In this document: positions 22,701 to 35,176 of the stretch, one piece after another
Numbering within the stretch: the stretch's first letter is position 1
Layout of the letters: every line of letters begins with the position of its first letter
Assembly (NCBI GenBank): GCA_025677825.1
Contig: JAIXMO010000036.1
Span: 1-64,000 of the forward strand
Source of the DNA: Helicostylum pulchrum
Taxonomy: Eukaryota > Mucoromycota > Mucoromycetes > Mucorales > Mucoraceae
Length of the DNA: 64,000 bases
Direction of reading: 5' to 3'
Notes under the pieces: generated by a model
What the model saw: the letters and a program-made list of their open reading frames with translations, nothing else
Told to the model about the DNA's origin: nothing
Databases searched by the model: none
Made by a program: the position numbers and the translations under genes

Positions 22701-23046
22701 CTAAAACAGATGCCTTTGTAAGTACTATATGTATATATCTAAAAAATACACGTGTCTAATATGTATTGTTATTTAGACTGCCAGTTTCGTCAATCTTCAA
22801 GAAGCTACAAAGAAATCATTACAAACCATTCAAACAGTTGCTAGAAATGGCAAAGAGTTATTTAGAGTTCAATTACAGAAAAAATTAGCTAAAGATATTT
22901 TGGAATCCGACTATGCTATTGCTTGTTTAAAGACAAAGGAAAACCAAAACGCTTTCCATAATCATATCAAATCAATGGTTCAAAGTTGGAGTTTATCTAC
23001 TACGCAATTTTCTGAGGAAATTGATAGACGTGTTCAAAAATTATAA
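19787..23046 (+). CDS. MDM20: NatB N-terminal acetyltransferase auxiliary subunit (MDM20/NAA25)
   Basis: Eleven exons (19787-19832, 19897-19982, 20035-20173, 20236-20916, 20972-21487, 21542-21611, 21666-21765, 21823-22417, 22474-22547, 22610-22717, 22777-23046) give 894 residues, between yeast Mdm20 and human NAA25 in size. The start MSLDYATEKKLRPLYDALD and TPR-like helical pairs (ALQHCAKLLKKSPDWPLVKALKALVL, with its TGKEEEAL loop) match the family, as do LHRVFKQNKYLFWAIMSLAL and LEHLISYFSRFG. NatB acetylates Met-Asp/Glu/Asn/Gln N-termini, including actin and tropomyosin. An in-frame ATG 17 codons upstream (19736) would add a hydrophobic leader; I prefer 19787 because it starts the conserved region. 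Confidence 0.88.
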
Positions 23047-24390
23047 AATTTAGATTGACTTAATAAAATAAAAAAAATAACCATATTATAATATTTATAC
23101 CGACGTAGGAGGGATCCGGTTCCAGTATCCGCTTATGCCAGTGAGCGTAGCAATGCGCCATTATCCACACGTGCTTTAAGCGATCGTTGAGACTTCGATC
23201 CCGTCGCCCACTATGACGCTAATTATATGTAAGTAGCACAAAAAGGGTCCTTTAATAATTGGCATATGTATTGCTTACATACTGAGTTAGGAAATGTGAT
23301 TTTATTTAATAAATTTCTTCTTCATTTAAACATCTGTTAAAAAAACTAATGCTATGAGGAAGTTGAATAAACTCTGTCGTGTAGAGTATATATAACATTG
23401 TTACATATTGTACTTGTCTCAAGTAGGTACATATTACTCTTTAATCTATCAATTAAGCTATGAGCCTAGTAGGATCACTAACGAAGTGAAAAGTTGGTAT
23501 CCAAAGGACCGATAACATTTCTTGCTATAATAATTCCTGTACGGCCTTGAGAGTAGCGACGGAACTTTCTCTCTCTGATTAATGTACGAGGAATTGGTTT
23601 GAGAAAAAGATACTTCTTAAAATAATAAAGAAGGTGTATTTTTTTTATTTAAAATCGTTCACTTTTATCCAAAATTTTATCATTAAAAAAATTATTGTTA
23701 AAGTATCTCACCTCACTTTACTCAAGTCTCCTTCTTTTTGTAGGGGAGGCACCACCCTACCAGTTAAGGAACGGGGTCGAAGGGCAAGAGTGGTAGTGGT
23801 GGTAGTGGTAGTGGTTTGAGGAAGAGAGGGCTCTCTGGTGGGGGTGGGAGAGGAAACGGAAGATCCAGAGGTTGTTGCAGCGAGGTTTTGGTTGGTGGTG
23901 TTGGTGAAGGGGTACGACTTGTCGTATACGTCATACGTACACCATCAACAGTCGTTGGAGAAACCTCCACACCTTCGAGGTTCTCCGTGTTGTTATCAAT
24001 CCGCATAAACCTACCAGCATACACTCTGCTAGATAAATGTATATAGAAGACAGTGCTACGTATATAAAAACATCAGATGACAACATAAAATGGTAGCTTT
24101 GTAAATAGCCTTTACCTGGGTCTACGAAGACGAAAAACATGCAACATGCCTGGTATACCTCGCTCGTCCAAAGCGGTACACAGAGACTAGGCAATGTACA
24201 TGCGCAATGGATTGTCTACTGTAAGACTAACATGTCTTGTGTACAAGCGACAATTGAGACATCTGCGTGGATTTGACATTTTCCTGCGCACAACTATTTA
24301 TTTATTTATTTTTAAAAAAACACTTTTCTTAGATTTTGGGGTACTTATTCTATTTACACGCTTAGAAAAAAAGCGTGTGTGTGTATTATT

Positions 24391-24560
24391 TTTTTACTTA
24401 CCTTTATAAAAGGAGCCCATATATCTGCACGGTATTACCATCGAGTGGAAGGCGGTTGCTTTGGAGCGTGTCCGTTTGTAAGAGTATAAAGAAAACAAAA
24501 AAGCTAAAAAAATATATATATATATAAGACATGAGCTAATTTAAAAGGTGAACACATAAA
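24391..24560 (+). repeat. Dispersed repeat R3, copy 2 (partial)
   Basis: Shares ACCTTTATAAAAGGAGCCCAT, GTCCGTTTGTAAG, TAAAGAAAACAAAAAAGC and AATTTAAAAGGTG with the other R3 copies. It is cut off by R1 copy B, which begins at its end, so one element may have inserted next to or into the other. Confidence 0.5.
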
Positions 24561-24800
24561 CTTTTGTTATTATAATCGGTTTTCTCGACTCATCTATTTG
24601 AATTGTGGTGTAACGTTTTTTTTTTTTTTTGTTGGTCTCATTGGGTTATTTCCCTTTATTCAGCAGCCCATTATTACAATGGCGTGTATGCTTTAGTTAG
24701 GGTTAAGGCTGCGTACGGAATCATAGCTACTTTTGAGATTATATTTCTATTGTTGTATCGCAAGAGTATGCTTTTTTATTGTTTATATATATACTCTTAG
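24558..24800 (+). repeat. Dispersed repeat R1, copy B
   Basis: Plus-strand partner of the minus-strand block at 1285-1530. The conserved frame here runs 24603-24797 and contains SHWVISLYSAAHYYNGVYAL. Only poly-T length, an AT run and a few bases differ from copy A. Confidence 0.75.
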
Positions 24801-25179
24801 CTGGCAGTATTATTTTTTACTTGTAAGTATTCAGAAAGCCATTTACTTTTAATTCCATTACTTATAAGTCGCTGTTTATTTATGCATGTATTATATTCTC
24901 ACTTGGGATAAGCACAAACAAATACTAGTATATGATTTTCATTGCTAGATATGTAGTTATACACCGTACTGTTCGATTTAAGGGCGGATCTCTTCCGGGT
25001 TTCGGCTGCTACTGTATATTATTCCGATCAGACTTTGACGTTTTATGCAAATTACGGTGCTCTGTACCTGATTGTATAATTATCACGCTTACGTTGCTCT
25101 TTTTTTTTCCGAGCGATAAAATAAATATGCAGAACTTTATTGATCGTGTGTGTGTATATATATATATGTATAAAATAAA

Positions 25180-27585
25180 TTAGGCAGTGAAGTTACCTAA
25201 TAATTCGGTAGGATGATATTCACCCTTAGCGATTTGATCAGCTCTCTTGACAAGATCATATGTAATTTCAGAAGACACAACCGAATCCTTTTTATATGCA
25301 GGATGGTTCATGACGAATTGGCGGATATATGCAGCACCAGTTAATAATTCACCACTTGCTCTTTTACTAATTAAACTCAAGTAAGATGATAATTTACAAC
25401 GAGTTTCAATATCAATATTGGTGCTGTTTAAGTAGCTATGTATTAAAGGAACAAAACCAGGGAATCCATTATCCTATCATATACATCGTTTAGTATATAA
25501 ATATTTTCATACTATATATATGTATCTAAAATAGTATTTACCTTTCCGTTTACAATTTCGTTCATGGTCATTAATTCATATTCATCGTCATCTTCGACAG
25601 GTGTTCCAGGTCGACTGTTACTTTGAGAAGCAGTAAATACGTTCTTACGGAAATAAAATTTTTCGTTCAAGACAGCATCGCGCTTATGGGCTGTTTGCAT
25701 ATTGGCATCTACCTTGGAAAGGGGAATATAAAAGTTGAGACCGAAACTGAGAATGACACGGGTCAATAAGACAATAAAGACAGAATAGGCAGCGTTTTCA
25801 AAGTCGGATAATTGTACTTCCATACTTCTAAACTCAACACGCCATCCAATAGTAGAGTTGGGTGGTGGAGGCTTGAAACGCATGGTTTGCCAGTTTGTGG
25901 ATTGAAGGTTCTACACGTAAAATGTTAATTACGTCCACTCTTATTTTTTTTTTAATAATAAAAAAAAACCTGTATATATTATTTACCTCAAAATGATCAG
26001 AAGAGTTCTTATCATCCAAGTCTAAAAGTTCTTTAAAGATAACAAGAGGATCGCGAATGAAAAGATGTGCGACATGTTTAGCCAATTTATCGTCAACACC
26101 ATCTTCTCTTAATCTATCGTATATAGCTTGATCGTAAACTAAATCAATATCATCGTATTTAGCTTTGTATTTAGAATCATTGGATAAGTAAGAATCAATT
26201 GAATCGTAACGAGACTTGTTGATAACGAATCGATCATTAGCAAGAGGCTAAATAAATAATACTCTATATCAGTATTTTGACGTCTATCTCGTTTTTCAGT
26301 ATATATATATATATATATATATATATCGCGCTTACCTTTAAACCTCTTTCTTCTGGTGTTCTATCATCAACGCTAGAAGAAATAACATTCCAACGAGCAT
26401 CTACATCAGCCAAGTAACCACGATATATAGGAGAATTGGCAGAAAGTGCCATCTTTTTTTTTTGTAAGAAAAAAAAATAAGTTCCTCACAAACTCTTTTC
26501 ACACGTAAAATAGTTTATAATCTTACCATAATAGGAGCAACGGGAGCTAATTGATCGTATAATCTTCTACCTTCATCGATATTACATGCTTGGAAAGTAA
26601 TTTGTAAACAACAACAACCCATACCGAAAGCCATAGCGTCCATGTAAATATGGTCAGGTAATGCAGCACCATTCTTTGCTTCTTTATCGTGATCAAATAA
26701 GTTACGGTCCCAAGGAATAGTAGGGTCAATAAAAGGTTTAGGTGTGTTGATATCATGGTAGATGGGCATATTGATTTGTACTTTGGATCCTCTACGACGA
26801 CGAATATTAGCAGTTAAGGTACTAGAAAAAAAATCGTCAGTAAAATTATATAGTCATGCAATTGTTTATATTTTATACTTTACGGGAAACGGGCATGAGG
26901 ATTGATAATTTCGTCAGGCACAAACATACTCTGACATGCTTTACCGTTAGGTTCATGATCAGGATCAAGTTCATTAGGACAACCTAAACGAGGATAATTA
27001 ACCAAGGTCACAGCGTACTCATCGGGATTCATGGCAGCATGAGCCATTTTACGACGAAGTTTCATGTTGGGTTCAACACCAACTAAATCACGGAATGTAG
27101 CACCATATGGTTCTCCAGGTGTACCTTCGATCATATAACGACCATATTCTGGTCTCCATAAGGCATCAGGAGCATCCCTACATTCACTCCGGTCAATATC
27201 CTACCCCTTATTATATATGTATATATATGCATATATATATCTTACTTTGTGATTCCTTCTAACCAGTCGTGTTCTGGCTTCTCGAGAATTTCAAGAATAT
27301 CAAAAGCACGAAGTGATAATTTTGTAGTCTTTTCCGTATCGTTAAATTTTACAACGATATATTCGATCTAGTAGTACATGTTTTAGATTTCTTTTATATG
27401 TGCAAATCAACGCTACTGGTAATAGTAAACTTTACCTCGTCACCCCAGAGCAAACACTGCTTTTGTACATTCTTTTGGTGGTGATAGATATTAAGAAATT
27501 GTTCAATACCATGCTTTCTAACGTGGTCAGCGAATTCTTTGGCTTCGCTCCAAGGGAGTGGTGTACCGAGAGATAAAAGACCCAT
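25180..27585 (-). CDS. GSH1: Glutamate-cysteine ligase, catalytic (gamma-GCS)
   Basis: Eight exons (27585-27436, 27367-27246, 27177-26884, 26821-26527, 26452-26336, 26247-25987, 25910-25542, 25473-25180) give 633 residues, the usual eukaryotic length. Hallmarks are [14 protein letters not shown] near the N-terminus, [85 protein letters not shown] and [20 protein letters not shown]. It makes gamma-glutamylcysteine, the rate-limiting step of glutathione synthesis. Intron 2 has two possible acceptors: the first TAG (27201-27203) gives a frameshift, while the one at 27178-27180 keeps frame (ITK joined to [12 protein letters not shown]), so I use that. Intron 5 (26248-26335) contains an (AT)n run. 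Confidence 0.95.
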
Positions 27586-29203
27586 ATGTATTCCTTCTTT
27601 TTTTGTTTGGATTTTTTAAAAAAAAAGAAAAAAAGAAAAAATATACCAAAAAAAAGGAAAGTATTTGTAATCCGTCCTTTTGGAGATTTTAAAAGCCACC
27701 GTTTTTGCACAGATGTAAATTCAGATTACGATGGACAATCAGTTCTGCTGACAAATGCGTGCATTAAACTCAAATACAAACAGTGCAATATTGTTCCACA
27801 AACTATGGATCCGAAAGGCCAATCCCTTTAGGGAAGAAGCCACTTTTTTATGAGAAAAAAGTGAGTATATGTAACCGAATACAGGTATTTTTATTTAGAA
27901 TAGTATTAAGGAGATCGAGTAGTTCTTTATAAAGGTTTTAGACGAATATCTACAACCATCCAGAACGTGACTGTTTCAATAAAGTTATTTAACATAAGGT
28001 GCCTCGCAAAACTTTAGCTCTAAATACCTGGATATACTCACTCGTGCAATATATGTGTAGGATGTCCACGTAATAGAGATAATTTCCTAATTCGGAGTCG
28101 TGTTTCCTCCAATCCAGACGCGCCCTAAGTCAATATTCCGTCCATTGTCCTCGTCTTTATTTAATATTTGTACCCGTTGAATATCCTTCGAAACTTTTCA
28201 CCCTAATATACGGTAACATCTCCATCTTCCAAGAGTGTGTATAAGATGATTGCAAATTTGCGTAGATACTTCATTTTAGCGTAATCATTGTGCTTGATAT
28301 CCAATACTTGTACCCTTATGAGTTAAGAGCTAAACCGTGGCAGGTTGAAATTTTACTAATCTGTGTTGTCTGTTCCTAAATATTTATTCAAAGCCCAGTA
28401 CTTAGATTTGTATAAAAGGAAAGAACACACCGAAATACGTGTACACTTCGCCAATAGGCGGGTGGACCGAGCGACATAGAGTTACACTTAGCGCAATACA
28501 ATAAAAGACGCACAAATTGTGCAATCAAACTGCGTTGCTATAAAAAAGGAACCAGCGGCTTGTTCTTTATGTTATTTTACTCGTAACACGGTTACGTTTA
28601 TCACAGTTTGAGTCATATAATAATAGATCAGGAAGATATACTATTTCCAGTTTAAAATAAATGCATAATAGTTATTATTCGAATAGATTCTCAAAATTGA
28701 ATATTTGTTGGTTTATCTCGATTATAAATTAAAAAGATGTGTCATAGTAAAAATTAAACTTTTTTTTTCTCTCTCTTTTTATAGTTATATGAGTATGAAA
28801 CAGGCTAATTTAATCAGGCTGATTTTTTAATTGTTAAAGAGGATATATAATTATCCTAACGTTTTTATCTCTCTATTCGACCGCACTTCCTTCTTACTTT
28901 GTTGTGTTACAATTAAACGGGGAGGGGGGAGGGGTTTAATAGAAGATGGGTATTTCTATGGTAACGTGATTGAATTGCGCGATTCAAGTGTCTTTTATCG
29001 TATCTCACTGAGTGTAACGGTATTTTTCGGTTCATTCAGCTATTGGTAAGAACAAAAAAAGGAAAAACTCACCGCGGAGAAGAGAGGAGAAAGAACAAGT
29101 GCAGTTTTTGCGTTGGTCGGATTTTTAATAGCTTAAATAAATTTTACGATTGTTGTGTTAAGTTATTTACTTTCTTCTGTGCTTGACTCCGCCGTATTGT
29201 AAG
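27586..29203. other. Intergenic region between GSH1 and LAG1
   Basis: About 1.6 kb with no ORF, RNA or repeat I can support. The left 250 bases are the GSH1 promoter side. A G-rich stretch (about 28918-28935) lies within a chance frame. The two genes diverge, so the rest presumably contains both promoters. Confidence 0.4.
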
Positions 29204-30551
29204 ATGAAGAAATCCAGTTCTAGGGATTTAAAGATGGATAAAAGTAAACCTTGTTTACGAGGCTTTACACTGTACCTCTCGAACCACCAAATAGGTAATG
29301 ACAAATAACGAAAATTAAAAAAATTGGAAAGGGATGGCATGTCTAAAAGGTTCATAGAAATTCCTTTAAAGGCGATTGGGGTTATTGTTGCAGGGTACTT
29401 TCTTCGTTTACCTTTCTTTCCACACTTTATATATATTACGAATCAAAGAGGGGATGGTCGATACGAAAAAAGCTTTTGGGACTTGGCGTTTTTATTTTTT
29501 TATATTTGTGTGTTCACAGCACTTCGAGCTTTTATGATGGACTATGTATTGACTCCTTTTGCAAAGTATTTTAAAGTGCCCGTCAAGAAGTACCAAAGGT
29601 TTGCCGAGCAATCTTGGGCCTTCATTTACTATACTTTTGCTTTTTGTTTCGGGATTGTAAGTAACCTAGCAAAGAAATAATATAATTTTTTAACCCCCTT
29701 TTTTTTTTTTGAAAAAAAACCAGTATGTTATGAAAGATTCATCTTGGTGGTTTGACTCAAGTTATTTTTGGCGTGATTATCCTGTTTACGATTTTTCAAA
29801 AACATTCAAGTACTATTATTTAATTCAGTTTGCCTATTGGCTTCAGCAAATCTTTGTTTTACAGATCGAGGCACCTCGTAAGGATTATAATGAGTTGGTA
29901 TTACATCATATCAATACTTTATTGCTGGTTAGTTTGAGTTATACTTGTAATTTTACTAGAGTTGGTAATGCTGTTTTCGTATGTATGGATTTACCTGATG
30001 CATTTTTGGCGGTAAAGTTATATTTTATGAATATATACAAATAAGGAAAAAATATTTATTTTGTTTTTGTAGCTCGCCAAAAGTTTAAATTATGTATCGC
30101 CAGGCTTAATTTGTAACCTTGCTTTTGTCTTTATGTTTGTTTCTTGGATGTACACACGTGTCTATATTTATGGTTGTATCATTTTATCTAGTTTGACAGA
30201 ACCTGAACTCTATGTGCCCGAGTTTGTATTAGATCCATTAAACGGCCAATGGTTCCCTCATTTTGTAAAGTATATCATTGCTGGTCTTATGATCGGTTTG
30301 TATATTTTAATTCTCTTCTGGACTTTGATGATTTTGAAAGTATTTGCCAAAATGGCTATTTCAAAGGAGGCAAATGATGTTCGTTCAGATGATGAAGACG
30401 AAGTGGAAGATATTTCAATTGAAAAGATTGAAGGGTAATACATATTCATATATAAGGAAGGTATTTACACGAAGGCTAAATATTTTTGTTTGTTAGTGAT
30501 CATTCTACACCGAAACCTACAGCTAGAGATATCAAATCCAAGCGCCAATAA
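29204..30551 (+). CDS. LAG1: Ceramide synthase, LAG1/LAC1 family
   Basis: Five exons (29204-29294, 29358-29656, 29724-30011, 30073-30434, 30497-30551) give 364 residues. The TLC domain has the Lag1 motif with its His pair (NELVLHHINTLLLVSLSY) and the later acidic CMDLPDAFLALAKSLNY. The FAEQSWAFIYYTFAF segment and at least five hydrophobic segments fit an ER multi-pass protein. It condenses acyl-CoA with a sphingoid base. The first exon (MKKSSSRDLKMDKSKPCL) joins in phase at QI-EIPLKAIG through the acceptor at 29356-29357; starting at the ATG at 29339 is possible but lacks this leader. The acidic C-terminus (RSDDEDEVEDI) resembles CK2-site tails of yeast Lag1/Lac1 and could be phosphorylated. 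Confidence 0.9.
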
Positions 30552-30873
30552 TATATTTATTTTATAATCTTGTAACTTATTCTTTTCTTAATACCATTAC
30601 AACATCAACTACTACAACAACAAAAAGAACCCTTTTTATTTTTTCCTAGGGAAAACTTTTTATAGTTCTTTTCTAATAAATAATCGAAAAAAAAACAGTA
30701 GAATTTTTTTTACAAATAAGAAAACGTCAGTTGCAATGTAAACTCAATTTGGATGTAATATCAATTTTTAATACACAAATAGAAAAATTATCCGTTATAG
30801 TATATATATAAATCACCATATACAATAAAAAAGTAAAAAGCAACCTCTTTTTTTATATATCGATTAGAAACAA
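30552..30873. other. Spacer between LAG1 and the deacetylase gene
   Basis: About 320 AT-rich bases acting as the LAG1 3' flank and the promoter of the next gene on the same strand. A TATATATA run near 30801-30808 is a possible TATA-like element 70 bases before the start codon. Nothing else is recognisable. Confidence 0.35.
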
Positions 30874-32125
30874 ATGCTTTCTCGTAAACGAATTCCATTG
30901 ACATGGATTACTCTTTTACTGGTTCTTTTTATGGTAAATGCTGTAGTCGCTAAAAAAGGTAAACACCATCATCACGACGATGATGACGACGACGATGATG
31001 ATGATTGGAGTTGGAAAGATCATGACCGGGACGATGACAAGAAAGATGATAAAGATGATAAAAAAGTAGATGGCCCTGTTGATTATAAAACCCCCGCTAA
31101 TGAGGAGTGGTTAGAAGGTATTGATTTGGAAAGTGCTATCGGTAAAATCCGCCCTGTTGGTTCCGGTATTTGTGAAGATGCCAAATGTGACGGTACTGAC
31201 AATGACAGGTGTTTTGAAAGCTGTGGTAATATAGCTACTGAAGATGATATCTATGGTTGTCGTGCTGAAAAGACCTGGGCTCTTACGTTTGATGATGGAC
31301 CTAGTAACTTTACAAATGAACTGCTTGATATTCTTGATGATCTTAACGTAAAGGCTACTTTTGTTGTTATGGGAGCTCATGCTAAACTATATCCGGATGT
31401 TATTCGTAGAGCCTTTGAATCAGGTCATCAAATTGCTTCTCATACTTACTCGCATCCTCACTTGATGAGTTTATCTAACGAAGAAATTGTTTATGAAATA
31501 AAGGCCACAGAAGAAGCTATAGAAAATGCTATTGGTGTTAAGCCACGTTATATTCGTCCCCCTTACGGTGAAGCTGATTCCCGTGTCAAGAATCTATTGA
31601 AACAAATGGGGTATAAAGTATTAATGTGGAACGTCGATCCTACTGACTATAACGTACATATGATGAAAGATGGTGGTAGAAGAATTGTTCGATCCTTTGA
31701 TAAGGCCGTTGATGGTATCAGTAATCAATTAAATGCTAATAAAGATCTTGGTTATATTAGTTTACAGCACGGTAATTATATTTAATTTAATCATAATTAA
31801 AACAAAAAAACTAATTCCTCTCCCACTTTTAGATTTGTATAAGCAATCTATCAAACAAGTACCTAGAATTGTCAAGAGAATGAAGATTAGAGGTTACGAG
31901 TTCATGACTGCTGCTGAATGTGTTGAAGATGATGAGCCCCATGATAGAGATACCAGAGCAGTTTTGGTAAATGCCCAGACTGTTGAAACAGAAGAAGAGA
32001 GCAAAAAAGAGCATTCCGCTGATTCAGTCGTTTCTCCTGCTCAAGAAAACTCTGCCAGCTCTTCTTATTCTGTTGGCTTTACCTTTATTTTGGCACTAGT
32101 CGGTTTGTCAGGATTTTTCTCTTAG
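30874..32125 (+). CDS. Chitin deacetylase-like polysaccharide deacetylase (CE4), GPI-type
   Basis: Two exons (30874-31771, 31833-32125) give 396 residues. A signal peptide (about 1-26) is followed by a tract of four His and ten Asp (34-47). The NodB domain carries the CE4 motifs: TFDDGP, HTYSHPHL (metal-binding His pair), RPPYGEAD, WNVDPTDY and a terminal LQHDLYK. A Ser-rich segment and a hydrophobic end (VGFTFILALVGLSGFFS) suggest GPI anchoring at the cell surface. These enzymes convert chitin to chitosan, a major wall polymer of Mucorales. Cysteines before the catalytic domain (CEDAKCDGTDNDRCFESCG) are typical of Mucor-type deacetylases. Confidence 0.9.
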
Positions 32126-33324
32126 ACTATATACACCTTAATCAATATTAGATGATACAAAATAAACTTATTGTGGCTACACAATTATTTAACTTTTTTT
32201 TTTTCCCGTAACATAACAAATTTAGCTCACGTACTTTGTATATTAAATCTAAAATTAGGCACCCTGCATAACATTTCTCGTATTGCATCTTTTTCTTTCT
32301 TCGATCTCATTAAACAATAAACATGGACTGTAAAATAATTTTAAGTTTGCACCTTACCCCTCTTTCTCATTTTTCTAGGTTTATCTTTATGCATAATCTA
32401 CTCTACCGGAAATAGTTAAACCCATAATTAGTTATTTTTTTTCGGCTGTATTCAAATAGGCGACCAAGTAATTACAGTTAAAAAAATCAGAGGTCAAGAA
32501 ATTATGGAAGCAGGCGGAACCATCACATCCAGTGAAAGCAAGGTTAGAAAGAAAGCCCACACCTAGGAGCTTTCCTATTCACCACAGCAGGAAAATTACT
32601 ATATTAGTACGCCAGATCCACCAGTACGTCCACATAAACAAGTGTAACAAGGCCTCAGCCATCACGAACCGTATAGGACCCACCCGTATTGCGTGCCTTT
32701 TTCTAACTTGAGGAGGTATGTACATACCTAGACCACCCTCGGTGATGTAACCTGAGGAGTAAAATGGCAAGGAAATGTTGCAGTGTATCTCGCGCATACT
32801 TATGACTACGTACCCCCTACCAACCAGCCTAGAAGACATACGGTATATAGAGCATCAATCCATCACAAGGCTTCAAAGAGCGCTCATTTCGAATACATCT
32901 GCACCCCCGACAGTGCTCGGGATAAGAAAAGCGTGTTATTAGGATGAAGTAAAGCTACTGCACAGTGGGATGAAGTAAAAGTAGTATATACGTACCGCTA
33001 TTGAAAAAAAAAGGATAAAGAAGTAACGAAAGAATGGGGGAAAAATAGAAAAAAGACTACGTCACGTAGATAAGTGAAGAGTAGTTATTCATTAAAAAGT
33101 GTTATCCATAAAAAGCACGGCCTTTTATTTTTTCTGTTGGTCCATTGCTTTACTTTACCATAAGACTTTGGTTTCTTACTATACTTTGGTGCAAGTCTTC
33201 CTTTCTTCTCTACTACAAATGCTGTCTAAAATATACTCCTGCTCTACGCGAAAAACTATGTGAGACTTTGAGTGGGTCTCTTTCACAAGACTTTGGTCGG
33301 TTTCTTACTATACTTTGGTACACA

Positions 33325-33365
33325 ACTCTGATAAAATACTCTGATAAAATACTCTGATAAAATAC
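33325..33365 (+). repeat. Three tandem copies of a 13-base unit
   Basis: CTCTGATAAAATA occurs three times back-to-back. It sits inside a wider patch (33160-33430) where variants of ACTTTGGT and CTACTACAA recur at irregular spacing, suggesting an older, decayed array. Confidence 0.8.
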
Positions 33366-33489
33366 TCCACTACAAGACTGTGGTACAAAACTTTATTTGG
33401 TCTATTACAAAACTTTGCTAGGTGTTTTCTACTTTTGCTGCAGGTTTTATCCAATACCGTGTCTGGTCAGAAATAACCGGCTCCGTAAA

Positions 33490-33605
33490 GGAAAGGCTCG
33501 ATTAGGGCACTTTGCGGGTAATACAAAGAAAAGGCTCAGTGAGGACACTTTATAGATTCACCTTAAAGAAAAGGCTTAAAAGGGCACTTTATGGTTACCA
33601 GTCGG
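33490..33605 (+). repeat. Degenerate tandem array, unit about 35-40 bases
   Basis: Three successive units share the scheme AAAG(G/A)AAAGGCT, a short variable part, then G(G/A)CACTTT. Spacing between units is roughly 35-40 bases. Confidence 0.65.
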
Positions 33606-34755
33606 GATGTGATGATACAGATACTTACATATATTACTTGTTTATTTATCAGCTCTGACATGCTTATCAATCTTTAAGCTTAATAAAACCAATCTTGTTA
33701 AATCCTGGCTTAATAAACTAATTTTTGAAACTTTTCCTATCTAAAAAAGTCATTCTTTTACTTGAAATAAATGGATGAACCGCTTTATTAACGTTAAACT
33801 GGGCCTTCATACTCATAAAGACTCAACCTGACCGCCTTAGAAACCCAAGACAACAAGTTCCATCCCAGTGCACTGTATGGGTTGCACTGACTTCTCACCC
33901 CATGGCGCGAGACAGACAGCAGCAACAATATACAAAGGTAAGCTTGTTACAATATATTTGCAATACATTAACTGTGAATTAAATTATCCTCTTATAACCC
34001 AACCTTATATTCCATATTAAGATTATGGTATAATATTATGTGATCAGCACATTGCCGATAAATACTGCTATGCGGATCTTGAACCGTTTAAAAATCTTCA
34101 CGCGAAGTTTTAAAGTCCCAGTTCGTGCCAAAGACAACAAAGAAAGCCTAATGGTCACTGTCAATATGATATGAGAAATACAAAGAGTATTATCTTTTGC
34201 GTATCATCGCTACTAAGAGAAGAAGAGGATATTATTTGTTTTCCCAAAGAGTTGGCAAGTGTCGGGAAATCATCTATCATTTATTTTGTTATCCTCACTT
34301 TTATGCCTCAAAAAACTGTTACCTAACTCATAATTTTATACACATCTTTGAGACTTGATTCATATTAAACTTTATTTATCAAAATACTTTCATTGGTAAC
34401 TTGTTCATACATATACACTATGAACAATTATTAAACTACTTCCTAAAAACCAGTTTAATTACCATATCTACTATCATCATCATCAGCAATACTACCGTCA
34501 TTATCAGAGTAAACAGAAGCGGGCTGAAGAGTGGAACTCGAAAGGTTATTATCATCAACATCAAATACACAAGCAGATGGTAACTTCCATTTACAGTTTC
34601 TCCAAGGAAAGCTTTTAAATTAATTCTGTTTTCCATCTTTTCATTTCTGTTTTTTTTGTATTAATTGTAATCTTTATTTGATTCATTAAATGAGGAGAAA
34701 ATAAATGAAAAGACTAGTTGGGCAAGAAAAGTTGGATAATTGAGCCCCATTTTTC

Positions 34756-35067
34756 AGAAGTGGTATAATTTGACTTCAAATTATTAATGGCATTATTATG
34801 ATCTTGTTGGAACATTTGATAAATGGCTATACTAGACCAGGATTTCTCCTGTATAATGCAAAACCAGTGGTATTTCCAAAAGGTAGATAACGCGGTTCCT
34901 ACTATGACCAGTATATCATTCGGTAGATTTCATTTTGTTTGATACGGGTGTACCGATTGTGCTTGATAAACATGTTAAAGCAGTCCAGACAGATCATTTC
35001 TTTTATGTGATCTTACAATTGATTCAATCACAGAATAGGACTATGCAACTGCGTCCTAAAAAAAAGT
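34756..35067 (+). pseudogene. Coding-like fragments of an unidentified gene
   Basis: Two open stretches in different frames have protein-like composition: one around 34807-34890 (LEHLINGYTRPGFLLYNAKP) and one around 34930-35067 (FDTGVPIVLDKHVKAVQT, ending RPKKK then TAA). No start codon or splice path joins them. I do not recognise the family; a mobile-element or decayed-gene origin is possible. Confidence 0.3.
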
Positions 35068-35176
35068 AAGCAAAAATAGTAACTTATCAATGTCAATAAT
35101 TTATACCTTTAATTCCCACATCATATTGACAATCACCATTAGGCTTTATTTGCTGGCTTTGGCATGAATTGGGACT

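Larger units (their letters stand above)
23047..25179. other. Gene-poor interval with repeats
   Basis: No supported gene. It holds an R3-like copy (24391-24560) directly followed by R1 copy B (24558-24800), a short TGGTAG array near 23792-23816 and a tRNA-like but non-folding segment near 23100-23225. Frames at 23634-24046 reflect the low-complexity run. The right end is the 3' flank of the minus-strand GSH1 gene. Confidence 0.45.

Noticed and set aside
23634..24046. Val-rich and Gly/Arg-rich frames on the plus strand
   Set aside because: Produced by a TGGTAG-type low-complexity run; no sign of a real gene around it.
27201..27203. First acceptor of GSH1 intron 2
   Set aside because: Using this TAG shifts the frame; the TAG at 27178-27180 restores [15 protein letters not shown].
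29339..29341. ATG at 29339 as the LAG1 start
   Set aside because: Possible, but the upstream exon 29204-29294 splices in phase at QI-EIPLKAIG and gives a more typical N-terminus.
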